Origin: Gossypium raimondii
Lineage: Eukaryota; Streptophyta; Magnoliopsida; Malvales; Malvaceae
Length of the DNA: 64,000 nucleotides
Direction: 5' to 3'
Assembly (NCBI RefSeq): GCF_025698545.1
Contig: NC_068567.1
Location: forward strand, 58,037,371-58,101,370
A model generated the notes under the pieces. The model had not been told where the DNA came from. It saw nothing but the letters and a program-made list of their open reading frames with translations, and made no database searches. The translations under genes were made by a program, and so were the position numbers. Shown here piece after piece: positions 40,916 to 52,839 of the stretch (within the stretch, counting starts at the first letter, position 1; every line of letters starts with the position of its first letter).

Positions 40916-41267
40916 AGGCTCTATGTTCTACAAATCTTATGAGAGCAATAGTAAAAGCAAATAAATGTGTTACGAAAGATAAATAATTCAGGTATGTGAT
41001 AGCCATTTGCTTAATTGGTGACAAGGTAAGTTGATTATTTTAAGTTGTAATAGTTTCAAATGAAATATAGAGTATGAGTTAACCATTTGAGTATAAGCAT
41101 GTTTTGGCATAATGATTTATTGAATATTAGGCTTTACTAAATATTTATGTGTATTTGGCCATATGGTTTGTTTATATGGAAATACAATGTGATCTTTATT
41201 CAAGTGTTATATGGTACAAAATATTAGGATATTTGTTTTATTTAATTTAATGATGGAATAAGTATTA

Positions 41268-41268
<1 letters not shown>

Positions 41269-41306
<38 letters not shown>
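41269..41306. repeat. Compound (TA)n(TG)n microsatellite
   Basis: TA dinucleotides to about 41286, then TG dinucleotides to 41306; lies in the nested LTR. Confidence 0.95.
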
Positions 41307-41726
41307 AATTTTGCTTATGACTTATTAAGCTTTAATAGCTTAATGTGTGTTTGTATTTGTTTACCTCTGTTTTATAGATTTTGGAGTCGCGTTACGAGCT
41401 CGGGGATCGTCAGCATAGTCTATCACACTATCGACCGTCTTTGGTATTTTATAAATTATGAATTTGAACCTATGGCATGTGTAGTCTAGTTAATATGTTT
41501 AAGTTTGGGATATGTGAATATGAGCCATGCGAAAATGACTTACTCATTTTGGTTAAGCTTGGTTTTATGTTTTTGATCTATTTAGTATATGTATATGATG
41601 TTTAAGCTTATGCAAATTTCAGTTATATATATGGAAGTGTGATGTGTTTAGCATATTTGTTAATAGTTGTATAAATTAGTTATATTTAAGCCTATTTGAA
41701 AATAATATGTGTATTAGATGTATATG

Positions 41727-41753
41727 ATGTATTATGTATATGCTGCCCATTTG

Positions 41754-41795
<42 letters not shown>

Positions 41796-42050
41796 TGTTC
41801 AATTTTGGTGTAAAAATATTGCTCAATTTGGTATGTATATGCTGCCTAATTGTTGTATATCTATGCTGTTAAATTTTGGTGTAAAGTGGTGTTAAATTTG
41901 GTATATATATGTTGCCTATTTGCTGTATATATGCTGTTAAATTTTGGTGTAAAAGTGGTGTTAAATTTGGTATGTATATGCTGCCCATTTGTTATATATA
42001 AGCTGTCCAAATTTTGGTGTATAAATGTTGTTTAATTAATTTGGTATATA
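41727..42050. repeat. Imperfect ~85-bp tandem repeat with internal (TA)n
   Basis: Units contain 'tatgctgcc-atttgtt', 'gctgttaaattttggtgtaaa' and 'gtggtgttaaatttggtat'. Three to four copies are visible. An uninterrupted (TA)n lies at 41756-41794. Confidence 0.75.
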
Positions 42051-42432
42051 ATTGCTGTTCAAATTGATGTATAAGAGCTATCCAAACAAGGTAGATTATC
42101 TAAATTATAATATGTAATATAGTTAGTAAAATGAAATGAAATAAATGTGTACAAATAAATGTTTGGAAATGTTTTAAGAATTTGAATTATATCAAATTTT
42201 GATTAGGTAAATGATAATGATATGGTTGAATTTTGAAACATAGTTGGTATATGTAATTTGATTAACGATGCATGTTTGATTTTAATTAATTATGTGCTTA
42301 AATATATAAATATATATATTTATGGGAGGAAATTTTGTGGTTGAGTTAGTATAAAAAAAATTCGAGTTGGGTTTTGATCGGTAATGCCTCGTAACTCTAA
42401 TCCGGCGACGAACACGAGTCGGGTTGTTACAC

Positions 42433-42434
<2 letters not shown>

Positions 42435-42483
<49 letters not shown>
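42435..42483. repeat. (TTA)n microsatellite, about 49 bp
   Basis: Uninterrupted TTA triplets directly after the nested LTR's right end; the plus-strand reading gives a poly-Leu artefact. It is followed to about 42930 by a TATATACATAC-rich low-complexity tract. Confidence 0.95.
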
Positions 42484-44041
42484 CAGGTACTTATGTATAC
42501 CTTTTAATTCAAGTTTTATTATATATATACATATATTTTATAATATATATAAATACGCACATATTTTACAATTCGTACGTACATACATATACATCCTTTA
42601 TGTTTTATAATTTTAAAATTCATATGTACATACATAAGTTTTATAATATATATATACATATACATATATATATATTTTATAACTCATACATATACATACA
42701 TATATATGTCCTTTATATTTTATAACTTCAAATATATATATATATATATATGCTTACATTTTTATGATATATACATACGTACGTATTTCTAATTTTTATA
42801 AACATGTATATACACATACTTTTATATTTTTTATATTTCATAATTCTTATATACATATATATGTATATATACATACTTGTATATATTTTTATATTTTATA
42901 TTTTATATATATACATACATACATATATCTTTTTACATTTTATAATTTTATTCATTTTCTATTTACTTATTTATTTACGTTTTCATTAATATTTCATAAG
43001 AATGTTTTACTTTTATTTGCTTATATACTTGTTATTTTGTATGTTATTGATTTGCCTTTTTATTTTTCTTATTTTTGTTACTATTGCTCTTATTATTTTT
43101 ACACTATCGTATTCATTATTGTTTTGTTATGCATATCAACAATGTAATTTGTTTCTGCATTCTTTTTATCACAACATCGTGTTTCATTTATTCTAAATAA
43201 ATGACATTTCGTATATTGAGATTTGAAAGGTTGTACCCTAATTTACGGGGTTTCGACTTTCTCAATAAATCTAAATACACGAATTTTTTTAGCAAATTTT
43301 TATGATCTCGGGATTTAACAAAAGATCACGTTCCAACTTACGGGACATGATTTATTTTCTAAACCCGAGATAGTTGAATATCTTTTTAAATAAATAATTT
43401 TTTGGCATTTATTCACATATCGAGAATTCGATAAGTTGTGTCCTAACGCATTGGATATGACATGTTTTCTCGAGATGAGGATTTTTCTAAAAAATAATAA
43501 AGACAATATTCAATATTTGGAATTTTGAGAAATTGTGCCCTAATGCATTGGACTACGATTTCTTCATCTGACTTAAACAATTGAATATCCTTTTGAATTT
43601 TATTGCATGAGTTTTTTTTTTTATGACAAGCTCATTTTTTAGAATGTGAAATATCATGCCCTAACTCATTGGGTATGACATTTTCTCTCTCCGAAATGAA
43701 AGGGTCTTAACATGTAATTTGATTTATACAAGTTTTTTTTACAAGGATCGTATTTTGAATCTCTTCAAAGTTTTCAATTCTCGACACTAAGACACTAATT
43801 AATTAACTAGGTACCAATTTTGAGCGTTACGAGGGTGCTAATCCTTCCTCGTACGTAACCGACTCCCGAACCCGTTTTTCTGAATCTTGTAGACCAAAAT
43901 TGTTGTTTTAATAAATAATCACTTTTCGAGGGACCCAATCACACCTCATTAAAAGAAGATTGGTGGCACCTCCCATGTTCATTTTCATTTTCAAAATCTA
44001 AGTCGATCCCGTTTTATCAAAAAAATGGTGTTAACAAAAAG

Positions 44042-45703
44042 TATTTAAAATTTATAAATAAATAATAATTTTTGTCACGTGCCACCTTGCTTTTGGTCAT
44101 TATTGCCACATCAATCTATTTTAACAATGTTAATCAGGTACCTAGAAAACATATCAAGTTAATTTAATTTTTTCGAGTTTAGGTATAAGTTAGGTCCAAA
44201 AAACTTTAAATACCAAATAGATATAAATTGCAAAATTCAAATACTTCCATTTATATAGTAACCTTCTAACAAACAAATTTAGAAAACACTAACATAAACT
44301 AATGTTGGTTATTACATATTAGATTTTGTCCCACCTATTATAATTTTAGGAAAAAGTAAATATTTTATGCTAAATTTTTAAAAAATTATTCAATAAGAAA
44401 ACACTAACATAAACTTTAATTTTGATGTTATTAAATATGTGTTTCAACATTGCATTTGTAATTGTTTTCTTAAAGATGATATCAAAATATAAAGAAAAAT
44501 AAAAATTTCATTGTAATAATATTAATTATATTTTAAAAGAAATGATATTTTATAATTTCATAATGAATTGATGGTATAGTTAAAGATAAGTAAAGAGCTT
44601 AAATAAGATTATAGATAAAATAAAGGCATAAAATTTTGACCTTCCAACTTTATAAAAAATTATTTTAACTATCTATTTAATTTTTAACTGTTTTAACCTT
44701 AAATTTATCTTATTTTTAAATCACCCTAAATGCATAAAAATTAATATTTGTTGCTTTTTTATGTGATAGCATAAAAATTAAAATGAAAAACTAAAATGAG
44801 TTTTTTTAATGGTTGAATAATAAAGGAAAGATTGAACATCAAAGTAAAGGTATGTATTGGACTAATTCATTAAGGGCCAGTTCTTTATTGCTTAAAAAAA
44901 ATACTTCTAACTCTAAAAGCACTTTTGGAAGAAAGGCTGTGCAGAACAAGCTGCTTTTGACTGAAATTTTTAGCTTTTTAAGAAGTGCTTTTCAAAAGCA
45001 CTTCTTACAAGTAAAAGCTAAAAATTTTAGCTTTTTCTCTCCTAAAAGTACTTTTGATGCTTAATTACTTTTTCACCCCTCTAATAACATAGTACTTTCT
45101 TTTTTTTCTTGGTGCTTAATTACAAATGTGTTAAAATCATTAGTTAAAAATAAAAAAATTTATTAAAATACTAATTACAAATATTTAATGGTTATATTTA
45201 AATATTTAAAATATAGTTTATATATCCTAATTAAATTTTATAACTAATTAATATTTATTACTTAAAAATATTTAAAATTTATATTTCATATATTAAAATA
45301 TTAACAACAAATTATAATAATTTTTTATATTCTTACTAAAATATAATAATATTAACTAATTTAAATATTATTTAAATGCATATTTGTTAGTTGATAATAA
45401 TATGTCTAAAATGAACATTTTATTTCAAAAAATACTTTTTAACAATAATGCTAAACACTCAAATTTTAAACTAAACTTTTAAAAACATTTCTCAAAAGTA
45501 TTTTTCTACATCACTTTGGAATACTAGAGAAACTGTGTTGAGTAATAATTTCTCACTCTTTTATTCCAGAAAAACTAATACTAGGATAGCATTTCAATCA
45601 CACATACATACATCTCCAGAAGATAATAGAAACTATAAACAGAAAAAGGACTTGCAATGAAAAGGATTTTTATTACCAGTACTCTTCGCCATGGGAAACA
45701 AAA
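44042..45703. other. Intergenic with MITE-like fragments
   Basis: 44620-44760 resembles the end of the 27.5-kb MITE family. 44870-45060 carries paired 'aaaagcactt' and 'aagtgctttt' words (probable MITE with ends near 44870 and 45500, not fixed). No gene is supported apart from the NIC 3' flank near 45600-45703. Confidence 0.4.
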
Positions 45704-46306
45704 TTACTTCATTCCTTTCCCAAAAAGCCCCTGTTGAAGCCTCTTGCAGTCAACCAGGTACGCAAACCCGTAGGCCATGTTCTTCAAAGTAGCCTCGTAC
45801 ATCTCCGAATCCGACGGGGCCGTCGCATCCGTTGAGAAAAACACCCTATATCCTTTCACAAACGCCGCACGAGCCGTCGTTTCGCAGCACAGATTCGTCA
45901 TGACCCCCGTGATTATAACCTCCTCCACCTTTTTCTCCATCAGCATCTCATGTAGTCGCGTGTTCTCGAACGCGCTGTACGTGTTTTTCTCAACCACCTC
46001 GTCGGGTTTCGAAAGCCGTCCGATCTCGGGGATCAGTTCGGAATCAACGGTGCCGTCGAAGATGAGGTCGTTGTCCCACCACTCACCGAGCATGCCGTAG
46101 TCGGCGGGGGATTTGTGGCAGTGGCGAGTGAAGAAAATGGGGATGGAAGCTTCTCGGCAAAGGTTGATGGTGGTAATTGCGTTGCTGAGAATAGGTTTGG
46201 CCATGGAGGCAAAATAGTTTTGCATGTCGATCACTAACAAAGCGGTGGTTTTAGGGTTTGGATCTCGCTTTCTGATTTCGTATTTCTTGTACGAGGAAGA
46301 CGCCAT
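45704..46306 (-). CDS. NIC2: Nicotinamidase, NIC2/NIC3 type (isochorismatase fold)
   Basis: A single open exon of 200 residues. Nicotinamidase hydrolyses nicotinamide to nicotinate in the plant NAD salvage cycle, in the cytosol. The isochorismatase-fold triad is visible: Asp27 ([10 protein letters not shown]), Lys107 ([10 protein letters not shown]) and Cys140 ([16 protein letters not shown]), with the cis-peptide loop just before the Cys. [18 protein letters not shown] forms the lid/metal-side segment. Length matches Arabidopsis NIC2 and NIC3 (about 195-198 residues) and not NIC1 (about 244). The start is the first ATG after the TATA element at 46369-46375. No transit peptide. Activity on isochorismate or another small amide cannot be ruled out from sequence. 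Arabidopsis At5g23220/At5g23230 are the expected collinear homologues. Confidence 0.92.
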   Translation of the reverse strand: MASSSYKKYEIRKRDPNPKTTALLVIDMQNYFASMAKPILSNAITTINLCREASIPIFFTRHCHKSPADYGMLGEWWDNDLIFDGTVDSELIPEIGRLSKPDEVVEKNTYSAFENTRLHEMLMEKKVEEVIITGVMTNLCCETTARAAFVKGYRVFFSTDATAPSDSEMYEATLKNMAYGFAYLVDCKRLQQGLFGKGMK

Positions 46307-46368
46307 TGATTTTGGATTCTTGGCAAAATAATTGAAGCAGGGGAATATGACCCCGCTTAGCTGCTTGG

Positions 46369-46375
46369 TTTTATA
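46369..46375 (-). promoter_or_regulatory. TATA box of the nicotinamidase gene
   Basis: TATAAAA on the minus strand, 63-69 bases upstream of the ATG at 46306, which would leave a short 5' UTR of about 30-35 bases. Confidence 0.5.
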
Positions 46376-48215
46376 ATATTTTAATCATATTTAAAAATAA
46401 AACAATTTTCTATTTTTTTAAAAAAGTTATCATTTTACATATAGTCCGAGTTTAAAATATAAAAATTAGAATAAAATTTTATTATATCAAATTAACAAAC
46501 TGCTGTTTAACACGTGAAAAAATTATTTTAAAAATTTTAATGAGAAAATTTTAATTTTTTAATTAAATGATTAAAATGAAAATTTAATCCTAATTTAATA
46601 TGGTGTAGATAAGTATTATACCACATTTCAAATTTTCAAAGCCATTTATATAAAAAGAATTGGATAAATTATGACAAGGTTCATATGTCACCGTATTGTT
46701 GTATTCGACAGGACAGCCGTACCAGTGCATTATTTCACTTAAAACAAGTTCCGGAAAATAAAATTATTTTCTAAAAATTGATTTTTTAATGTTTGGATAG
46801 TATTTTGTAAAATATTTTTACCATTTGGTAAATTTTGTATGAAATAATTTTCAGAATTATTTTTAATGAAACAAACACAACCAATACTAATCTATAGAAT
46901 TTTAAGATTTAGATACCTTAAAACATTCATAGCAACTCATAACATATTTCAATAATGCTAACATAATCACTAATGTTGATAGATTGGTCTTCATTTGGCC
47001 AATTAGTACTATAGACCTGATCTTGGACTGAACTGGGTTGATGTAAAATTTTTAGCTCTTTTTTAAGGCTCAGGTTTAACCCGAAAAATGAGTTTAAAAT
47101 TTTGTCCAGATAAAAAATACTAAACACGAGCTTGACCCACTCGTATTAAATTTTATTTATATAAAAATAAATTTAAAAAATATAATACATCAAATATACT
47201 AAAAACATTAAAATAAAAACAAATGTTTCCCAACAAATTCAAAATACATTAAAAAAATCTTTATTTAGCCAACTTTGGGCTAGGTCCGAACAAAAAATCT
47301 TACCCAAAATTTGGCCCGTTTAAAAGACAAGCCTTATTTTTTTATTTAATCTCATTTGTCAGACTTATATTTTATTTTTGTCTAAATCCTCTCACTTTTC
47401 GGACGGACCTTCGGGCCTAAACGGGTGGCCCGACCCGTAATCAATTCTATACCTCCTTCACTAGTATAGATTTTATGAACTTTTTTCTCAAGTTGTAATT
47501 GCATTCTGCCAAGCCTTTGCTCTCAAGCATGTCCATTTCTTCCACCATTAGTTTCCAAGAACATGCTCATCCATTTACAAATCAATTAGATACCTACATC
47601 AACAAATCAAGTTGTAAAGATTAGGATTCAATATAAGAATATGGCTTTAGATCATCATGTGCATCGTTACAAATCCTATCACACTACTACTGATAATAAC
47701 AAATTTAGCTACCCTCATATATGTTATAAAGGTGAAGTGCCACTGCTAGTCAATGATCTTGCTACCCTGAAATAGCCTTATTGCAGTTGTAATGTGTAAG
47801 AGGAACTAGCTTTTAACAAAAGAATTCATGAATTATTCAAAAAGCTACATGATGACCTTACCTATTACTTGGAGCTCTCCTTTCGTCTAATCAAGGTGCC
47901 TTTTTTCCTCATTCAAATTCATATAATGGCCTTCTCTTGCATTTTTCAATTGGAATCCTAGTAGGTTCATGTTATACATCCATCTATGGAGTTATTTCAT
48001 CTCAAAATCAACTTATAGAAGACAATAGTAGAACAGCTAATAACTATAAACCAGATAATTTGCAACATCAATTTCATTACACAAAGGAAACTCATGTGTA
48101 ATCAAATCTGCATTAAACAAATATATTATCCAGTATCATCATTACACATATTTGAAAAATGCATTAATCATTACACATATGTGTAAGGTTGTGGACTAGT
48201 AAGGAAGAAAAGGAA
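46376..48215. other. Intergenic with MITE-like fragments
   Basis: 46735-46890 has 'cggaaaataaaattattttct/aatgtttggatag' wording shared with 17935-19045. 46980-47450 has mirrored 'gggcta-gtccgaac' and 'cgggcctaaacggg' words like a diverged copy of the 29148 hAT MITE. 47460-48200 shows no recognisable domain. Confidence 0.4.
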
Positions 48216-48921
48216 CTACTGAATTGATTGTAAGAGATCTAGAAGTTCAAGTGAAGTCAAATTACTCAAGCATAAACAGATGTTTCCTTGGAGATGGTTA
48301 TCATACAGGTTTAGATCCCTGATGGGAAGGCTATGGCAAAGGCATTTCGAAATAAAACCAGTTAAGTTGTTAGAAGACAAATCTAAGTAGTGAAGAGAAG
48401 GTAAATGCCTTCTTGCCCCAGCAGAAATCAGAAGCATCTTGTATGGCGTTGTAACCCAGGGTCTGCAGATGCTTGTGCTCTTGAAGCTTTGCACAGCAAT
48501 AAGTTAGTACACATAGGAGATGTTACGACTTACAGTTTCATGGAGTGTGGTGTTTAGTGCTTACTACGAGGTGAAGTGAATCCTTTAATGTTGTTCCCTG
48601 GAAGTTCAAGTTCTTTCAAGTCCTTAAACTGAGCAAACAGGGTAGCATTTGGATACCAATGTTCAAGCAAGCTTGGATCTCTTTAGTAGTGAAACATAAG
48701 TCTGCTGACACGAGTCGTGGACGCATAACATTCAACAGCCTCCCACTGGCAACAGTCTTCACTGTATCGGTTTGGGAAAGTGGTTTCTTCGGGGCTGTTT
48801 ATCGAAGCCTTGTTTTTGTAGAAGTGCAAACCTTTGTTTTTCCAAGCAGCCTTGGCAATTTAAGGCATATGCATAGAAGAAGCAAGAGGAAAAAGCACCT
48901 ATGGACAACAGTGATCTTCAT
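48216..48921 (-). pseudogene. Receptor-like protein (LRR-RLP) 5' fragment, broken
   Basis: Read on the minus strand from 48921: a signal-peptide-like start (MKITVVHRCFFLLLLLCICL), an LRRNT_2 cap (NCQGCLEKQRFALLQK, then SEDCCQWEAVECYASTTRVSRL) and leucine-rich repeats (FKDLKELELPGNNIKGF; LPSLHYLDLSSNNLTGFIS; IRDLNLYDNHLQGN; LTSLELLDL). These pieces lie in different frames, with frameshifts in the cap and stops after FHY and after TSPRSKH. No C-terminal LRRs, membrane segment or kinase follow, so it is a truncated pseudogene of the cell-surface LRR receptor-like protein class. Confidence 0.8.
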
Positions 48922-49960
48922 GATTGTGAGAATGAGATTGTTGAACATCCCAAGTAGGCACAACCTCTATTTATTAAGTGTAGCTACTTTATTTGCAAAA
49001 ACATTGAACTTTCAGTTGTCTGTGTCAGGCCTGTCTCCATGGAAACTACCTTTTTCCACACGTTCAAGGCAGAAAATAAGAGGGAATCGCTGAACCTGTG
49101 GTGTACAAATCCGCAACTCTACGGAGTTTATTGCAACGAAAAAGGACAAACGTAAAAGACTTGACCGAAGGAAATCCCAACGTTGTATCTCAGATTGTAT
49201 CATAATCAGAGGGGTCCATTTCCATAGAAGAAAGGGGTTTAACTTTTGACTTGGGAAGCTTTTTCCAAGGAATGGCAAAGGACACAACTTTTACTGCAAG
49301 TAAGACAAAAAATCTGTAAATGGAACACAAGTAGACTGCTTTCCAAATCTCGATTACTCACAAGTTTTCTGGTAAGGTTGAAAACAAGTTGGGGACATCA
49401 GTATGAACAAGTGCTCTGTTTTTGTTTATAACAATGATAATGTATTATAAATATTGGATGCAGCTGAGGTTTTTCCGGTGACGGCTCTTAAGGTGTCTTG
49501 GTAAAATGGAAAAATGAAAAGATCCCAAGGTCGTGAAGGTGAGGTTTTCATCCACCTATTCAATCAGTCTTTGCTGCGATTTCATTAGTTACAATTTATT
49601 ATAAATTTTCTTTTAAGACTAAATTGGCTTGTCATGCAGCAATATACCTACAATGGCTGAATCTTCAGTTTAACTGCGTTGAAGATGTTGTGCCACCCTG
49701 TTGGGGGCAAAACATGCCTCTCCATCAGTAATCTAAACTTGTCAAAGAACCGCTTTCCTAGATACAATAGCATGATTTTTTTATACTATCTTTTATTTAT
49801 CTAATAATTTTTACTTATTAAATTTTAATTCGGTTGACATTGACGTTGATAATATAAAACCATATGAGCTCCATTGACTTGAAACCTTTCATTTAAAGGT
49901 TGGAGAGAGTGTTATTCACTATTTGCATACTTTGATTCTTCCATAGTTGATAATTGGAGG
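48922..49960. other. Intergenic between the RLP fragment and the MULE
   Basis: Open frames of 60-90 codons on both strands around 49010-49430 lack any recognisable domain and may be leader or flank of the decayed RLP gene. 49440-49960 holds nothing I can name. Confidence 0.35.
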
Positions 49961-49969
49961 AAAAACAAA

Positions 49970-50208
49970 GACTAATTTACCTATAAAGGCCCATTTCCAA
50001 GTATATTAACAGAAATGGGCCAATTTCTGCATTATTTACCAGAAAGGATCGATTTTGGCAAAATGTGTCCACGTAAGAACGTTTTAGGGCGAAATTTCAG
50101 TAAAACGCACTCTTGGGGAAGCAATTTTACCATGTCAGCACAAAACGCACTGACGCGGACGCGCTTTGCTGACGTGGTAAAATCGCTCCCCTAGGGGCGC
50201 GTTTTACT
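49970..50208 (+). repeat. Left terminal inverted repeat of the MULE
   Basis: Pairs with 60101-60352. In order: taatttacc, aaaggcccatttccaagta, gaaatgggccaattt, attatttacc, cgattttggcaaaa, gtccacgta, cgttttaggg, gaaatttca, atgtcagcacaaaacgc, gctgacgtgg, cgctcccc. The right arm has about 15 extra bases from an additional gacgtggacgca block. Confidence 0.93.
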
Positions 50209-50272
50209 CCGTTTTTTCCCCAACGACTATTTAATTTTTTGACCGTTGGGGGGTCCAACGGTCCAAAAAAAA

Positions 50273-50280
50273 GTATAAAA
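50273..50280 (+). promoter_or_regulatory. TATA box of the MULE-borne PMD gene
   Basis: AGTATAAAAACCCC just inside the left inverted repeat, about 200 bases before the lost PMD start. A short direct repeat ('aaatttctc..aagctttc') follows in the presumed leader, 50335-50395. Confidence 0.5.
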
Positions 50281-50472
50281 ACCCCTCCTATTATTTCACA
50301 CAATATTTCTTCAAATTTTGGCCAAAAACTCTTAAATTTCTCGCTAAATTTCTCAAAGCTTTCAAATTTCTCCTTAAATTTCTCAAAGCTCTCATTAATT
50401 AATTATTTCCTTTTTTTTTATAAATTAGTATTATTATTTTATAATTTCAAAAATATTTGATCGTGTTAGCAA

Positions 50473-52443
50473 TAGCCGGGAAATTAATTTGTCTCGATCA
50501 TAAACATATCTCCGTCGAACAAATGAAAATGGTAATGGTTAATTTTAATTTTTGAATATTATTTAATAATTTTTTCATTTATGTAATTTTAATTAATTTG
50601 TATTTTATAATTTTTTATAACATTCTGTAGATCGGGTGTTACAATGTTATATTTGTAATATGTCTGGTCCTTCATCACCGTTGATAGAAATTTATTTGAG
50701 GGAAACGGGTTTTTGGCACGTGGCCACTATAGGCCGAGAGTGCAAGTCGAACTTGAAACTCATCAGCGCGTTAATAGAGAGGTGGAGACCCGAGACACAC
50801 ACATTTCATCTTTCACGCGGAGAGTGTACTATCACTTTGGAGGACATACAGTTACAATTAGGATTGCCGGTGGATGGGTTCGCACTCACCTAATCCATTC
50901 AATTTGCTGATTGGGGAGCCATATGCTACGATCTTTTGGGTGCGATTTCGGATAATATTTACAGAGGTCGGATCAAGATGGGTTGGTTACGAGACACATT
51001 CCCGGAGCCAGGGAATGATTCAACTGAAGTAGAAAGAATACGATATGCTCGGGCATACATCCTTGAGATGATTGGAGGTTATTTAATGTTGGACTTGTCA
51101 TGAAACCTCGTGCATCTGAGATGGCTACTAAAACTCGTTGATTTTAGAGCAGTTGGCGAATTTAGTTGGGGGTCTGCCATGTTGGCAACATTGTACCGGG
51201 AGATGTGTGGGGTGACTCTACCAAATAAAGCCAAAGTCGGAGGTTGTCTATCACTACTACAATCATGGGTGCGGTTTCACTTTCTATTTTTACGTCCTTG
51301 AGTGAATCACCCATATACATTCTCACTCATAACGAGGTAAAGTTTTTATTTGATTTTACAATTATTACATAGATTTAAAATAAAATTGTATGCTAAAAAT
51401 TTATTTAATTAGCTGGAACCATCCGACGAGTTATGTTGGAATACTTACCGCTTTTGAAGATATACAGCTTCTATTAGACCAACAGTCGGAAGCGCAAGTA
51501 AGTATTAAATAATATATATATATACATAAAATAGTCGTTTCATATTTAGTATTTAGTATTATGTATATAACTAATTTTCATCATGTTTATATAGTTTCAA
51601 TGGATACCATACAAGGATTCGATAATTCGGCAATAATTCCGAATGAATTTTTTCAAAATCTTAAAATTTAGCATGTTAAGGTCTCATTGGTCAACTATGC
51701 TATTGTCGAGATGCACCAAACAGATAGAGTGTTGCAACAATTTAGATTCCGAAAATCGATTTCGAAGCACTTGAGGTGCTCAATAAAGAGCATAAAATCT
51801 ACTTATGGCACAACGAATACGAATTGGCCGGTATTATTCTCGAAATATATCAAAATTTGGGAAAATTAGTATGATCATATACCTACTACGAATCGATCAT
51901 CGTTCCAGAGTTAGTGTGCACTCCAGATTACATGTCATAGTTTAGGATCCCTGACAAGCCATATTTGCTGCTGGAAAAACAGAGGTGTCGAGAAATCCGT
52001 GTCGAAAGAGAACGACAGGGCCCTTTAAATTCAATGAGAAATGATGACGACACGGGCCTATCGACAATGCCCACACAATCACCGGGCCCAATGCCTCAAC
52101 CGATGACACCCACACCACAGCCCCTTTAGATTATGCCAGATGCGTATCATAGCCCTTATATGTATCTTAACACTTATATGTTTCCTTTTCCCAGTCCTAT
52201 TCCAGGCTGGAATGCATGGCCCGGTGCATCTCTTTTCCCGATAACTCCGACTCAATCGATGATATATAGGCTACCGTCGTCGAAGGGATTACACGAGGCA
52301 TCGTTGGGGAGCTCATCTCATTACCATTCCTCATCGCCTTATGGGATTCAAACACCTCCGTCGTGGGTGATACAAACACCTTCAAATTCTTTATTCTATC
52401 AAGGTGGGTCATCCTCCCAACACCCACAACCGGAGCAACCATA
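50473..52443 (+). pseudogene. Plant mobile domain (PMD/MAIN-like) gene remnant inside the MULE
   Basis: Reads in pieces as a PMD protein. A short first exon (AGKLICLDHKHISVEQMKM) has ATA where ATG is expected. Then [38 protein letters not shown] and [18 protein letters not shown]; after a stop/frameshift, DWGAICYDLLGAI, MGWLRDTFPEP and YILEMIGGYLMLDLS-stop-NLVHLRWLLKL, SWGSAMLATLYREMCG; then a decayed WNHPTSYVG exon. Finally a Pro/Ser/Gln-rich tail with MFPFPSPIPGWNAWPGAS and YQGGSSSQHPQP. Stops occur in nearly every exon. PMD proteins (MAIN, MAIL1) act in genome stability/silencing in Arabidopsis and are known to be linked to transposons. This copy cannot make a full protein. Confidence 0.85.
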
Positions 52444-52839
52444 ACCCCGATCAGAGCAACCATAACCCCCGCCAAAAGCTGAACCAAAAAAGAATCCAGC
52501 TCGTAATCGTCGATCACCCCCATGTGGCATTGATTCCGACTGGCACATACATTGATTTTTTTAATATATTTGTACAAACTATTTTTATATTATTTCATTT
52601 AATAAAATAAAAGTTTTTTTAATATTTTAATAGTAAAATATTTTTATATTTTTAATAAAATAGAGGTTCTTTTGAATAAGGTAACAGAAATAATGCAATA
52701 TAGTTTCATTACAACAATTATCAACTATTTCGATTTGGACATGATTGAATTGTATGACCTGGGTTCCTACACCATCCGCACAACTTCTATTGATTCATTT
52801 TTTCCCGGATATTCATATTATTACGTATTCTACTCGAGC

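Larger units (their letters stand above)
39489..42431. mobile_element. Nested LTR (about 2.9 kb) inside the 38353-44036 element
   Basis: Right end GGGTTGTTACA is certain by resemblance to the 53608-56879 LTR end (gttccggtgacgg...tgttaca versus ccggcgacgaac...tgttaca). The left end is tentative: TGTTATTTTAA at 39489, preceded by CCGTT, while CTGTT follows the right end. That would be a 5-bp duplication with one CpG-type C-to-T change. No protein domains. The alternative is a 5'-truncated copy starting near 39541. Confidence 0.5.
38353..44036. mobile_element. LTR-retrotransposon insertion (probable solo LTR) containing a nested LTR
   Basis: Starts TGTAATAACC, ends GGTGTTAACA, and is flanked by the perfect 5-bp repeat AAAAG (38348-38352 and 44037-44041). 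No gag, protease, RT, RNase H or integrase reading frame is seen inside, so it is best read as a solo LTR of roughly 2.7 kb enlarged by the nested element at 39489-42431. The left part has a GGGCCCA-rich head and a 16-bp palindrome at 39111-39126. The right part (43220-43700) repeats 'ttgtgccctaa..cattgg' units about five times. I attribute it to a gypsy-type family by style only. Confidence 0.75.

Noticed and set aside
42384-43147. Two ~120-codon open frames rich in Leu, Tyr and Ile
   Set aside because: They are translations of (TTA)n and TATACATA low-complexity DNA inside an LTR.
38353-44036. A complete LTR retrotransposon
   Set aside because: No gag, protease, RT, RNase H or integrase reading was found and no second copy of the outer LTR is present.
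45777-46100. 107-codon plus-strand open frame
   Set aside because: Shadow of the nicotinamidase gene.
48659-49093. 144-codon plus-strand open frame
   Set aside because: The opposite strand carries recognisable LRRNT and LRR motifs; the plus reading has none.
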